Notes under the pieces: model-generated | Databases searched by the model: none | Told to the model about the DNA's origin: nothing | Seen by the model: the letters and a program-made list of their open reading frames with translations, nothing else | Part shown: in pieces, positions 35,632 through 43,074 of the stretch | Layout of the letters: each line of letters starts with the position of its first letter | Position numbering within the stretch: position 1 is the stretch's first letter | Source of the DNA: Mycobacterium sp. NBC_00419 | GTDB lineage: Bacteria; Actinomycetota; Actinomycetes; Mycobacteriales; Mycobacteriaceae | Assembly (NCBI RefSeq): GCF_036023875.1 | Contig: NZ_CP107931.1 | Span: 4,216,001 to 4,280,000, forward strand | DNA: 64,000 nucleotides | Direction of reading: 5' to 3' | Program-made: the position numbers and the translations under genes

Positions 35632-36507
35632 ATGGAGGGACGCTACGAGATTCACGGACCTGCCGGGGACAGTTCTGTGGTTGAGGCGTGGGCGGATGAC
35701 TACATCCGTTTCGAATGTCGGTCGGATTCGCAAGAGGACCTCCGGAACGAGATCAGGAGCCGATGCGGTCAGCTCATCCCGTCATCTGGACAGGTGCTGC
35801 ACGCCACGTTCTTCGGAGTCAAGCCTCTCAAAGCCGACGTCGAGAACCTCATGCTCTACAACATCGACTCGTTTAAGAGCGCCGGGCGCAACGGCATCCG
35901 CTTCGAATACGGCCACGGGGTGCCACCGGCTCGGTCTGGTGGCGACTACCCGTTCTGCTACCGGTACGCGCTTGCACAGTGCTCGGGCACCTTCGATCAC
36001 TGGCAGCCGAGCCGAACGCTCGCGTCGTTCGACTGGATTGATCTCGGCGAGTTCGCGGGCGAAAAGAAGCTGCCACAGGTCTGGCTGGCCCTATCGCGTG
36101 GGCAGGTCGAGGTGGCCGACCGGGCATGTCCGCCGGAGGCGCCGTTCGCCGTCAGAATTCAGATCAGACCACCCCTCGGCCGCCAGCCGGTGTTGGGCAA
36201 CCTGGTGAAGGGTGTCTTCGACGGCGTGATTAGTGCCTTCCAGGCCCACACCGACACGACGGTCCTGCCTGACGCGGCAGCACGAATCGCCACAGTGATC
36301 CCGGCAGAGCCCGCCGAGATCGAGAACCACTTGCTCGATCAACACCGTGCTGTTCTCGGAGTCTCGCCTCGCCTCGCATCGCCCTATCGCGAGGGCGTTA
36401 AGTGGGACCCTGCGGACCATCGATGTGTTGCGGGCGAATTGCTTGCGGCAGACCCCATCGGTCCTCGGTGGGCGATCCGAGGCGAAGTCATCGAGCTCGC
36501 CGTTTAA
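35632..36507 (+). CDS. Uncharacterised accessory protein
   Basis: A 291-aa protein with no motif I recognise. It begins MEGRYEIHGPAGDSSVVEAW and has mixed beta-rich sequence, a possible conserved LLDQHRAVLG and a hydrophobic C-terminus. It is coupled to the Cys-containing gene before it. Good ATG and coding bias make the gene credible. It lies just outside attR, so it is either chromosomal or from an older insertion. Confidence 0.7.
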   Translation: MEGRYEIHGPAGDSSVVEAWADDYIRFECRSDSQEDLRNEIRSRCGQLIPSSGQVLHATFFGVKPLKADVENLMLYNIDSFKSAGRNGIRFEYGHGVPPARSGGDYPFCYRYALAQCSGTFDHWQPSRTLASFDWIDLGEFAGEKKLPQVWLALSRGQVEVADRACPPEAPFAVRIQIRPPLGRQPVLGNLVKGVFDGVISAFQAHTDTTVLPDAAARIATVIPAEPAEIENHLLDQHRAVLGVSPRLASPYREGVKWDPADHRCVAGELLAADPIGPRWAIRGEVIELAV

Positions 36508-36548
36508 GCAGTCAATTCGGCCGTCTCGTTATCGAATTCGGCGACGAG
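36504..36548 (-). pseudogene. Possible C-terminal remnant of a HigA-like antitoxin
   Basis: On the minus strand the last codons before TAA read VAEFDNETAELTA, very like the C-terminus of the element antitoxin (VAEFGDNTVELTA, 16599-16650). Similarity does not continue further upstream. It overlaps the end of the convergent plus-strand gene. Short, so chance is possible. Confidence 0.3.
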
Positions 36549-36627
36549 ATGATCTTCCCGAGATGTTGCGGATAGCAGGTGAGCGTCTACGTGGTCAGCT
36601 GGCGGTTCACGTCGGGCGGCACGTCAG

Positions 36628-37035
36628 TCAATGCGCCTGCTTCGGCGACACCCATGGATAAATGATGTCGGTGTATTCGTCCCGGGATATGACGAGCGTG
36701 TCGGCCGGAGTCGCCATATCCACATACAAGTGACCGGCCGTCTTCCCGTCGTCGCGCACTCTGCTCAGCGCAGCCAGGTCGTCGGCGATTTCCGCGGCTT
36801 TGGCATCGTCGAGCCGCCACACCACGCGCCCAGGACTGAGCTCGATACTTGCCGCACCGGGCTCAATGTGGAACTCCTGCTCGGCGCCATCGTGTAGGAG
36901 GTGCGATGACCGGTCGGCTCTTGCGTGCTCTACGGCCGTCTTGAACGTGTCGAGCCCGTCGCCGTCCACGGTCAACATCACCGCGTCGCCGCCGAAGTGG
37001 AACTCCGGTAGGAAGTTGACACGGATGACGCTCAC
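36628..37035 (-). CDS. Uncharacterised conserved-looking protein
   Basis: A 135-aa protein from GTG 37035 with a clear SD (aaggaga) upstream. MSVIRVNFLPEFHFGGDAVM opens it, and the rest is mixed alpha/beta with an acidic C-terminus. No motif is recognised. Codon bias is normal for the genome. Confidence 0.65.
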   Translation of the reverse strand: MSVIRVNFLPEFHFGGDAVMLTVDGDGLDTFKTAVEHARADRSSHLLHDGAEQEFHIEPGAASIELSPGRVVWRLDDAKAAEIADDLAALSRVRDDGKTAGHLYVDMATPADTLVISRDEYTDIIYPWVSPKQAH

Positions 37036-37346
37036 AGTTCTCCTTGGCTCGGCTGGCTAGTTTGTATCGCACCTCTCGGTTCATAATCGCTCCGTGGTGC
37101 GCTGCCTCGCCCGGGGAAACATGAACGACAGAACTAGATCAGCCTCAGGAGCATCATGTTGGACTCCGGTCGACATTGTGTCGGACTGCACCGTTCCAGG
37201 GCTACCAAACCAACCAGGCCGAGCCAACTCACCCAATGAGATTCTCGAACACATTGCTCCCGTGACCCCGATACCCATCCGACCTAACTGGCGCCCGTCC
37301 GCCCTTTGCTGGTATCCATAATCCAGCAGGTCTGGAGGGAGATGAC
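37036..37346. other. Gene-free 0.3-kb stretch
   Basis: Between two divergent genes, so it should hold two promoters. I see a strong SD (ggagggag, 37335-37342) for the gene at 37347 and no credible ORF. Confidence 0.4.
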
Positions 37347-37676
37347 ATGTCGCTTCGGGTCAACATCGAGCAGCTGGCCGCATCAGGAACCGCCGTCACC
37401 GGCCACGGCGAAGACGTGGCCACCAAGCATGCGGCCGCGGCCAGCCGCATCGACGCCGCACAGGCGGGCTGGCAGGGCGCCTCGGCCGCCGCGATGGAAC
37501 TCCTGGCGGCGCAATGGGTCGGCACAACCAGCGCGCTGGTCACCAGATTGAGCGACCACGCGCAGGGATTGCACACCAGTGCCCAGGGGTTCGCCGAGAT
37601 GGAACAGCGCAACAGCCAGGCCCTGCAGGAGCCGGCTCGAACAGCGAATGCCATCGCGAACCAGACCGCCATGTGA
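37347..37676 (+). CDS. WXG100-like small protein (ESX-type)
   Basis: A 109-aa helical-hairpin protein with the WXG turn as AGWQGASAAAM near residue 41-46, preceded by an N-terminal Ala-rich helix. This is the size and form of ESAT-6-like substrates or partners of type VII secretion. It lies 6 nt before the DUF1023 gene, with which it probably forms a secreted pair. No esx secretion machinery is encoded in this window. Confidence 0.8.
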   Translation: MSLRVNIEQLAASGTAVTGHGEDVATKHAAAASRIDAAQAGWQGASAAAMELLAAQWVGTTSALVTRLSDHAQGLHTSAQGFAEMEQRNSQALQEPARTANAIANQTAM

Positions 37677-37682
37677 GCCGGT

Positions 37683-39491
37683 GTGACCCTGACCGTCCAA
37701 GACATCGAGCGCTGGAACTCCGGTGACGTGCGCGAGGTGTTCCACGCCGCCACCAGCCGTGCCCAAGCCGCTCAGGATGCCGCCGACGGTCTGGCGACGC
37801 TGCCGGCCTTCGAAACCTGGGGCGGGGAAGCGGCCGAGGCGGCCAGGGACGCCATCGGCCAGACCCGCAAGGATCTCGATGCCCACGGTCAGGAGGCGCT
37901 GGCCGTCGCCAACGCCGCTCGTAGCGCCGCCGACAACATCGAGCGCATCAAATCCGAACTCGCCACCCTCAAGTCCGACGCGGAATCCCTTGGTATGGAG
38001 ATCGATCCGATAGCGGGCACAGTCCTTCCGGGACCCAAGGTGCGCAACCCGATGGAAGCCGAACTCAAGCAAGCCCAACTCCAGCCGCGCCTGGAAACGA
38101 TCGTGGCCGAAGCCAACCTGGTCGACATCGCACTGGCCAACGCGATCAACTTGGCCGCCGGTGCGACGCCGATCCCGACGTCCAGTCCACAGCCGGACCG
38201 CCCGCCGCCGGATGACCCCAAGCAGTTCGCCGACTATTGGCAAAGCCTGTCCACGCAACAGAAGGATTACCTCTACAGCCGCGACCACAACATCGGCAAC
38301 CACCCGGGCATGCCGGCCGGTGATGACGTGTATCCGGGTGGCGATCACTACAATCGGCTGAACCTGGCCGACCAACTTGCCAGCGCGAAAGCCGCTCAGG
38401 CACAAGCCGATACGCTCAGGGCTCAGCACCCGGACTGGGCCGGCGGACAGAATCTGCCCAACCCACGCGGGGCGGGAAACTACGCCCGCGACCGCGAGCA
38501 GTACCAAGCCTGGAAGGCCAAGTACGACGAGGCGCTGGGCAACGCCAGGTACCTGCCCGACCTGCAACACGTCGACAACGCGGTCTCCGGGCACCCCGAA
38601 CGCAAGCTGATGCTGCTCGATACCGACAGCGGTCGCCAGGCCAGAGCCGCTATTGCGGTCGGTGACCCCGATAGCGCGGCACACGTGTCGGTAACGGCTC
38701 CCGGACTCAATACCACCGTCCACGACGCCATCGGCGGGATGGCGGATGAAGCCGAACGTGTCCGCAGCGAAGCGCTCAGCCAGCTCGTGGCGACGGGTCG
38801 CGGCAACGAGGGAGTGGCCGCGATCGCCTGGATCGGCTATGACCCCCCACAGATTCCCGGCACCGACAATCTGGGTGCCTCACTGCAGGGCGGCTGGGAG
38901 GTCAGTCACGACGCGGTCGCCGAGGCGGGTGCGGTGGATCTATCCCGGTTCTACGACGGCATCAACGCCGCCCATCACGGCCCACTCGACCTCACCGCCA
39001 TCGGCCATTCCTACGGCTCGCTCACCACCGGCTTGGCCCTCCAGGAACCGGGCGATCACGGCGTGGACAAGGCGCTGTTCTACGGCTCACCGGGAATTGA
39101 AGCGACCACACCTCAACAGCTGGGCCTGTCGCCCGGCCACGTCTTCACCATGGAGACCCCCAATGACCCCATCCAGATGGTCTATGACGGCCCGCCGATC
39201 GCCCATGCCGCAGCACCGCTGCTGCCACCGCCGTTCAATCAGCTTGCCCAATCCGGCCTCGCTGCAGCCGATCTGAGCGGCGCGGGTGACTTCGGACCCA
39301 ACCCGGCCACCAACCCGAACTTCACCCATCTGGAAACCGGCGCCGTGACCGTGCCGGACGGGCGAGCACTGGCAGCTGCCAGTGGTCACAGCGACTACCC
39401 GCGCTGGGACTCCACTCACAATCAGCTCTACACGACCGGCTACAACATCGCCGCGGTCATCGCCGGCACAACCCCAATTCCCCAAAGGTAG
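37683..39491 (+). CDS. DUF1023 alpha/beta hydrolase with WXG-type N-terminal helix bundle
   Basis: A 602-aa protein. The N-terminal ~150 residues are helical, with a WGG-type turn (FETWGGEAAEAARDA), like an ESX-associated bundle. A Pro-rich linker (PTSSPQPDRPPPDDP) leads to a hydrolase domain whose nucleophile is in GHSYGSLTTG and whose distal His is in ASGHSDYPRW. Mycobacterial DUF1023 proteins are suspected lipid esterases or secreted hydrolases; the substrate is unknown. It starts 6 nt after the WXG100-like gene. Confidence 0.85.
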   Translation: MTLTVQDIERWNSGDVREVFHAATSRAQAAQDAADGLATLPAFETWGGEAAEAARDAIGQTRKDLDAHGQEALAVANAARSAADNIERIKSELATLKSDAESLGMEIDPIAGTVLPGPKVRNPMEAELKQAQLQPRLETIVAEANLVDIALANAINLAAGATPIPTSSPQPDRPPPDDPKQFADYWQSLSTQQKDYLYSRDHNIGNHPGMPAGDDVYPGGDHYNRLNLADQLASAKAAQAQADTLRAQHPDWAGGQNLPNPRGAGNYARDREQYQAWKAKYDEALGNARYLPDLQHVDNAVSGHPERKLMLLDTDSGRQARAAIAVGDPDSAAHVSVTAPGLNTTVHDAIGGMADEAERVRSEALSQLVATGRGNEGVAAIAWIGYDPPQIPGTDNLGASLQGGWEVSHDAVAEAGAVDLSRFYDGINAAHHGPLDLTAIGHSYGSLTTGLALQEPGDHGVDKALFYGSPGIEATTPQQLGLSPGHVFTMETPNDPIQMVYDGPPIAHAAAPLLPPPFNQLAQSGLAAADLSGAGDFGPNPATNPNFTHLETGAVTVPDGRALAAASGHSDYPRWDSTHNQLYTTGYNIAAVIAGTTPIPQR

Positions 39492-39502
39492 GCAGACCAT
39501 CT

Positions 39503-40060
39503 ATGACACCGCGACCGTCTCGCCGACCACGCCGAATCGCCGCACTCGCATGTGCGATGGCCATCGCCCTAGGAACAACAGGATGTCACGTGAGCAATCC
39601 CTACAAGCCGACCGATCCCACCCAGGCCAGCCAGGCAGCGGCGTCGCTGACCTCGTTGCCAACGCTGGAAGACGCCCGAGCCCAGATGATCGCGGCCATT
39701 GAGCATGTCGGACAACAGATTGCCGCCGTTGCGCCGGCGATGAGGTTCGAGTGGCGCCTCGACGAAGGCCGAGTCGGGTGCAACCCACCCTACGAACAGT
39801 CCGAAGGCCAGGAAATACTGCTCGCAAAGTACGTGTCCGATGTTCCTGTCCCCGAACAGGACTGGAATCGGGTGTATGACATTGTTGCCGAAGCCGCACG
39901 GACGTTGGGTGCCGGGAACGTGACGGTGTTCAAGAGCGCGCCCGATGACCATGACGCGCAGTTCTCCAGCGAGACAGGCACTGTGCTGCGGGTGGCATCG
40001 CAGAAGGCGGCGCTGTTGACCGGCAGTACGGGATGCCGGCTACCCGCAAACAAGCACTAG
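39503..40060 (+). CDS. LppA-like lipoprotein
   Basis: A 185-aa protein. Signal peptide RRIAALACAMAIALGTTGC ends at lipobox TTGC. The mature part (about 160 residues, with CNPPYEQSEGQEI and C-terminal GCRLPANKH) resembles the actinobacterial LppA/LppB surface lipoprotein family. It follows the DUF1023 gene by 11 nt, so it may be an immunity-like or surface partner. It converges on eutC. Confidence 0.72.
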   Translation: MTPRPSRRPRRIAALACAMAIALGTTGCHVSNPYKPTDPTQASQAAASLTSLPTLEDARAQMIAAIEHVGQQIAAVAPAMRFEWRLDEGRVGCNPPYEQSEGQEILLAKYVSDVPVPEQDWNRVYDIVAEAARTLGAGNVTVFKSAPDDHDAQFSSETGTVLRVASQKAALLTGSTGCRLPANKH

Positions 40061-40063
40061 CGC

Positions 40064-40837
40064 CTACTGGTTCAGCGGCTGCGCTCCGGCGTCAATGCCG
40101 ATGCCCCGGGACGTGTCCTTGAGCGCGACACCGGACTGGCCGAGCTGACGAGCTCCGGCGACCAGGCCGGCTGCAATGCGGGCGGCGTCTCGATACCCCA
40201 GACCGTCGGGCGGGTGGATGTTCGAGATGCAATTGCGTTCGGCGTCACTGCATCCCGGCTTCGGCCGGTGGGTGAGGTAGATGCCCAGACTGTCGGCGAC
40301 ACTGAGGCCGGGACGCTCACCGATGATCACCAACAGGGTCGTGTACTGCCCGCGGGCGGCAATGTGGTCACCGAGCGCGACCCGCGCCTGGGTCGCGATC
40401 ACCGGCGCAGCAAGGGTGTACCGATCACCCAATTCGGTCACCAAAGCGTCCAACAGCGCGGCCGCGTGATGCATCAACGCGGTCGGTGACAGCCCGTCGG
40501 CGAGCACAAAACCGATATCGGCCGGCGCATCAGGAACCGACGACAGATCGGCGGGCAGCCGGCCGAGGTCGGGGCGGCGCAGGTATTCGCCGCGTGACGA
40601 GGCCTGGCTGGTGACAATCGCCGGTTGCCCGATGCCGATCTCAGCGATCGCGGCGGCCAGCCGTTCGGTGTCCAGCGGGATGTGCACCGCGTCGCGTGCG
40701 GCCGCGTGGGCGGCGGACAGCTCCAGCACATTGCGCGTCGGCAGGGCATTCCCGGCCCGTCCCAACCCAATTCGCGCCTGCGTGCTTTGGCGCAAGGTGT
40801 CCCAGAATTGCTGGCGTGCGACGTCGTCGGTGCTCAT
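40064..40837 (-). CDS. eutC: Ethanolamine ammonia-lyase light chain EutC
   Basis: A 257-aa small subunit of the coenzyme B12-dependent lyase that turns ethanolamine into acetaldehyde plus ammonia. The start ATG 40837 overlaps the eutB stop (ATGA). Typical EutC features include an N-terminal variable helix, TQARIGLGRAGN, IGERPGLSVADSLGIYLT and DAERNCISNIHPPDGLGY. An upstream continuation of the frame to 41563 is non-coding. Confidence 0.93.
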   Translation of the reverse strand: MSTDDVARQQFWDTLRQSTQARIGLGRAGNALPTRNVLELSAAHAAARDAVHIPLDTERLAAAIAEIGIGQPAIVTSQASSRGEYLRRPDLGRLPADLSSVPDAPADIGFVLADGLSPTALMHHAAALLDALVTELGDRYTLAAPVIATQARVALGDHIAARGQYTTLLVIIGERPGLSVADSLGIYLTHRPKPGCSDAERNCISNIHPPDGLGYRDAARIAAGLVAGARQLGQSGVALKDTSRGIGIDAGAQPLNQ

Positions 40838-42234
40838 GCGGTCAACTCCCGCAGTGGCGAGTTCGTCACGTCGAACGGGGTGAGCCTGCCGCCGTCGTCG
40901 ATCATCCCGATGCTGCGCAGCCACGTCTCGAACTCGGGAGCGGGCCGCAGCCCCATGGTCTGGCGGGTCAGCAGAACGTCGTGGAAGGACAGACTCTGGT
41001 AGCCGAGCATGACGTCGTCGGCACCGGGAACCGTGATGACGAAGGCGACCCCGGCAGCCGCCAACAACGTCAGCAGGTTGTCCATGTCGTTCTGGTCGGC
41101 TTCGGCGTGATTGGTGTAGCAGACGTCGACGCCCATCGGCAGTCCCAGCAGCTTGCCGCAGAAGTGGTCCTCGAGGCCGGCCCGGATGATCTGCCGCCCG
41201 TCGTAGAGGTACTCCGGGCCGATGAAGCCGACGACCGTGTTCACCAGCAGCGGCTGCAGATCGCGGGCGACCGCATACGCGCGCACCTCCAAGGTCTGCT
41301 GGTCGACCGGTTTGCCGCCGGTGCCCAGATGGGCACCCGAACTCAGCGCGGAGCCCTGCCCGGTCTCCAGATACATCACGTTGTCGCCGACGGTGCCGCG
41401 ATTCAGCGAGCGTGCGGCCGCGTTGCCCTCGCGCAATAGGTCGATGGTCACCCCGAACGCCGAGTTCGCCCCTTGCGTGCCCGCGATGGACTGAAAGACC
41501 AGGTCGACGGGAGCGCCTTCCTCGATCAGCCCGATGGTCGTGGTGATGTGCGACAGCACGCACGACTGGGTGGGGATGGCGAACCGGTCGCGGATCGAAT
41601 CGAGCAGATACAGCAGGTCAGAGGTGGCGTGCGGCGAGTCCGTCGCCGGGTTGATCCCGATGACGGCATCGCCGCATCCCAGCAGCAACCCATCGAGCAC
41701 GGCGGCGGCCACCCCCCGGGGGTCGTCGGTCGGGTGATTGGGTTGCAGCCGGGTGGCCAGCGTGCCCCGACCGCCGACGGTCGTGCGGAACGCGGCGGTG
41801 ACCTCCATCGCGGCGGCGACCGCGATCAGGTCCTGGTTGCGCATGATCTTGCTGACCGCTGCCGCCATCTCCGGTGTGATGCCGCCACTGGCGGCCGTGA
41901 TGCGGGATGCGCCACCTGCGTGAGAGGCGTTGTCCAGCAGCCAGTCCCGGAAACCGCCGACGGTCAGGTGTGAGATGGCCGAGAAGGCCTGCCGGTCGTG
42001 GGTGTCGATGATCAGCCGGGTGACCTCGTCGGTCTCATAGGGCACCACGGCCTCGTTGAGGAAGACATCCAATGGGAGATCGGCGAGCACCCAGGCGGCG
42101 GCAGCCCGCTCGGCGTCGGACTCGGCGGCGCACCCGGCCAACTCATCACCCGAGCGCAGCGGTGTTGCCTTGGCCATGACATCGACGAGACCGTCGAACG
42201 CGTACGTGACGCCGGACAGCTGCTGGCGGTACAT
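40834..42234 (-). CDS. eutB: Ethanolamine ammonia-lyase heavy chain EutB
   Basis: A 466-aa catalytic TIM-barrel subunit, full length for the family. Conserved segments seen are NPATDSPHATSDLLYLLDSI, THTTIGL-like SHITTTIGL, SIAGTQGANSAFGV and YLETGQGSALSSGAHLG, and the GLPMGVDVCYTNHAEADQND segment near the C-terminal half. With EutC it forms the B12 enzyme. No transporter or reactivase (eutA) is next to it. Upstream lies a long palindrome (42278-42307) that may be an operator. Confidence 0.95.
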   Translation of the reverse strand: MYRQQLSGVTYAFDGLVDVMAKATPLRSGDELAGCAAESDAERAAAAWVLADLPLDVFLNEAVVPYETDEVTRLIIDTHDRQAFSAISHLTVGGFRDWLLDNASHAGGASRITAASGGITPEMAAAVSKIMRNQDLIAVAAAMEVTAAFRTTVGGRGTLATRLQPNHPTDDPRGVAAAVLDGLLLGCGDAVIGINPATDSPHATSDLLYLLDSIRDRFAIPTQSCVLSHITTTIGLIEEGAPVDLVFQSIAGTQGANSAFGVTIDLLREGNAAARSLNRGTVGDNVMYLETGQGSALSSGAHLGTGGKPVDQQTLEVRAYAVARDLQPLLVNTVVGFIGPEYLYDGRQIIRAGLEDHFCGKLLGLPMGVDVCYTNHAEADQNDMDNLLTLLAAAGVAFVITVPGADDVMLGYQSLSFHDVLLTRQTMGLRPAPEFETWLRSIGMIDDGGRLTPFDVTNSPLRELTA

Positions 42235-42277
42235 GGCGGACTCCTCATCCGGCGGGGGAGAGAGCCACCATGGGTCT

Positions 42278-42307
42278 CTTTAAAGGTCGGTAAGCCAACC
42301 TTTAAAG
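42278..42307. promoter_or_regulatory. 10-bp inverted repeat upstream of eutB
   Basis: ctttaaaggt (42278-42287) and acctttaaag (42298-42307) with a 10-nt spacer, 44 nt upstream of the eutB start. The AT-rich arms stand out in this GC-rich segment. Position fits an operator for an unseen regulator of eutBC. Confidence 0.5.
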
Positions 42308-42379
42308 TGTCGCCGATATCCCGGCAGTTGTCCACCTGAAGCGGCGTGATCTTCGCCGGAGGCGCCTGGGGACTGCGGG

Positions 42380-42730
42380 TTACCAGAAGTGCCTGCGGCC
42401 GGGGATAGCGAGGTCGTCGAATGCCGACGTGTCGCCGTGGCGCCAGAGCTTGAGCGCAGCTGCCAATACCCGCCGGTCCGACTGTCGCTGGTTGCGGTTG
42501 TCTTGCCGGTGTTGGGGTCCGGCGTGACACATCCAGCATGAGCAGACAGCGACGCCGGTGTAGCGGAACGTCCAGCAGCAGGTCGTATTCGGGCACTCTG
42601 ATTGCCGACGTGCGGGCGGAGTCTGCGGGAGGTCGCAGGCCTCCTGCCGGTGAGCATGGTTCGGCTCGACTGCGAGTTCGTGCCGTGAGAGGCGGACCCA
42701 GAGTGGGGCATGGGCATCGGTTCGGGACAA
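42380..42730 (-). CDS. Small Cys/Trp/His-rich conserved-type protein
   Basis: A 116-aa protein from TTG 42730, with SD ggagg 7 nt upstream. The middle reads like a metal knuckle: CCWTFRYTGVAVCSCWMCHA, followed by a basic region (GPQHRQDNRNQRQSDRRVL) and a Trp-ended C-terminus. I remember this sequence type in other actinobacterial genomes as a short hypothetical protein without function. A plus-strand ORF at the same place is a shadow. Confidence 0.5.
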   Translation of the reverse strand: MSRTDAHAPLWVRLSRHELAVEPNHAHRQEACDLPQTPPARRQSECPNTTCCWTFRYTGVAVCSCWMCHAGPQHRQDNRNQRQSDRRVLAAALKLWRHGDTSAFDDLAIPGRRHFW

Positions 42731-42751
42731 GGCGAGGCCTCCGGGGACAAG

Positions 42752-42792
42752 AGCCCCTGCCTGTTACCCCCGGATGAGGACAAGCAGGGGCT
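42752..42792 (-). promoter_or_regulatory. Hairpin in the leader of the Cys-rich gene
   Basis: Arms agcccctgc (42752-42760) and gcaggggct (42784-42792) are exact complements and can extend through an internal ctgt/aca pairing. It lies 22 nt before the TTG start of the minus-strand gene. It could be a leader structure or a terminator of transcripts from the other side. Confidence 0.4.
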
Positions 42793-43074
42793 GCGGTGTC
42801 TCCACCGAGTCCCGCGGCGCGTGATGTCCGTTGCGCATGGTCCTGAAGTTAGCAGTGGAGTCCGACAGCCAGTGGCGGTCGGACTGACGTGTGGATCCCG
42901 GGTCGAGCAGCGCGGACCATCCACTCGGGAACCCAGTGTCCTGTGAGATCCCCAAAGCCCCCCGCAAACTAAGCACCCTGAACTAGCCTTCGTCGGAGTC
43001 CAGTGGAGTAGTCAGGCGGGGCATGGCAGGCGTTGGTTGTAGGTATGTATCGGGGGCGTCTGCGCTCGAGCATC
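42793..43074. other. Upstream region of the biosynthetic operon
   Basis: Gene-free, between divergent genes; must contain the operon promoter. A poor alternative ATG (43045) for the first gene lies here. I cannot assign promoter elements with confidence. Confidence 0.35.

Noticed and set aside
40838..41563. Extension of the eutC frame upstream
   Set aside because: It overlaps eutB in another frame; the ATGA overlap at 40834-40837 marks the real start.
42280..42924. 214-aa minus-strand ORF overlapping the Cys-rich gene
   Set aside because: Ser/Thr/Arg-rich translation typical of a wrong frame; the 116-aa frame has SD and sensible composition.
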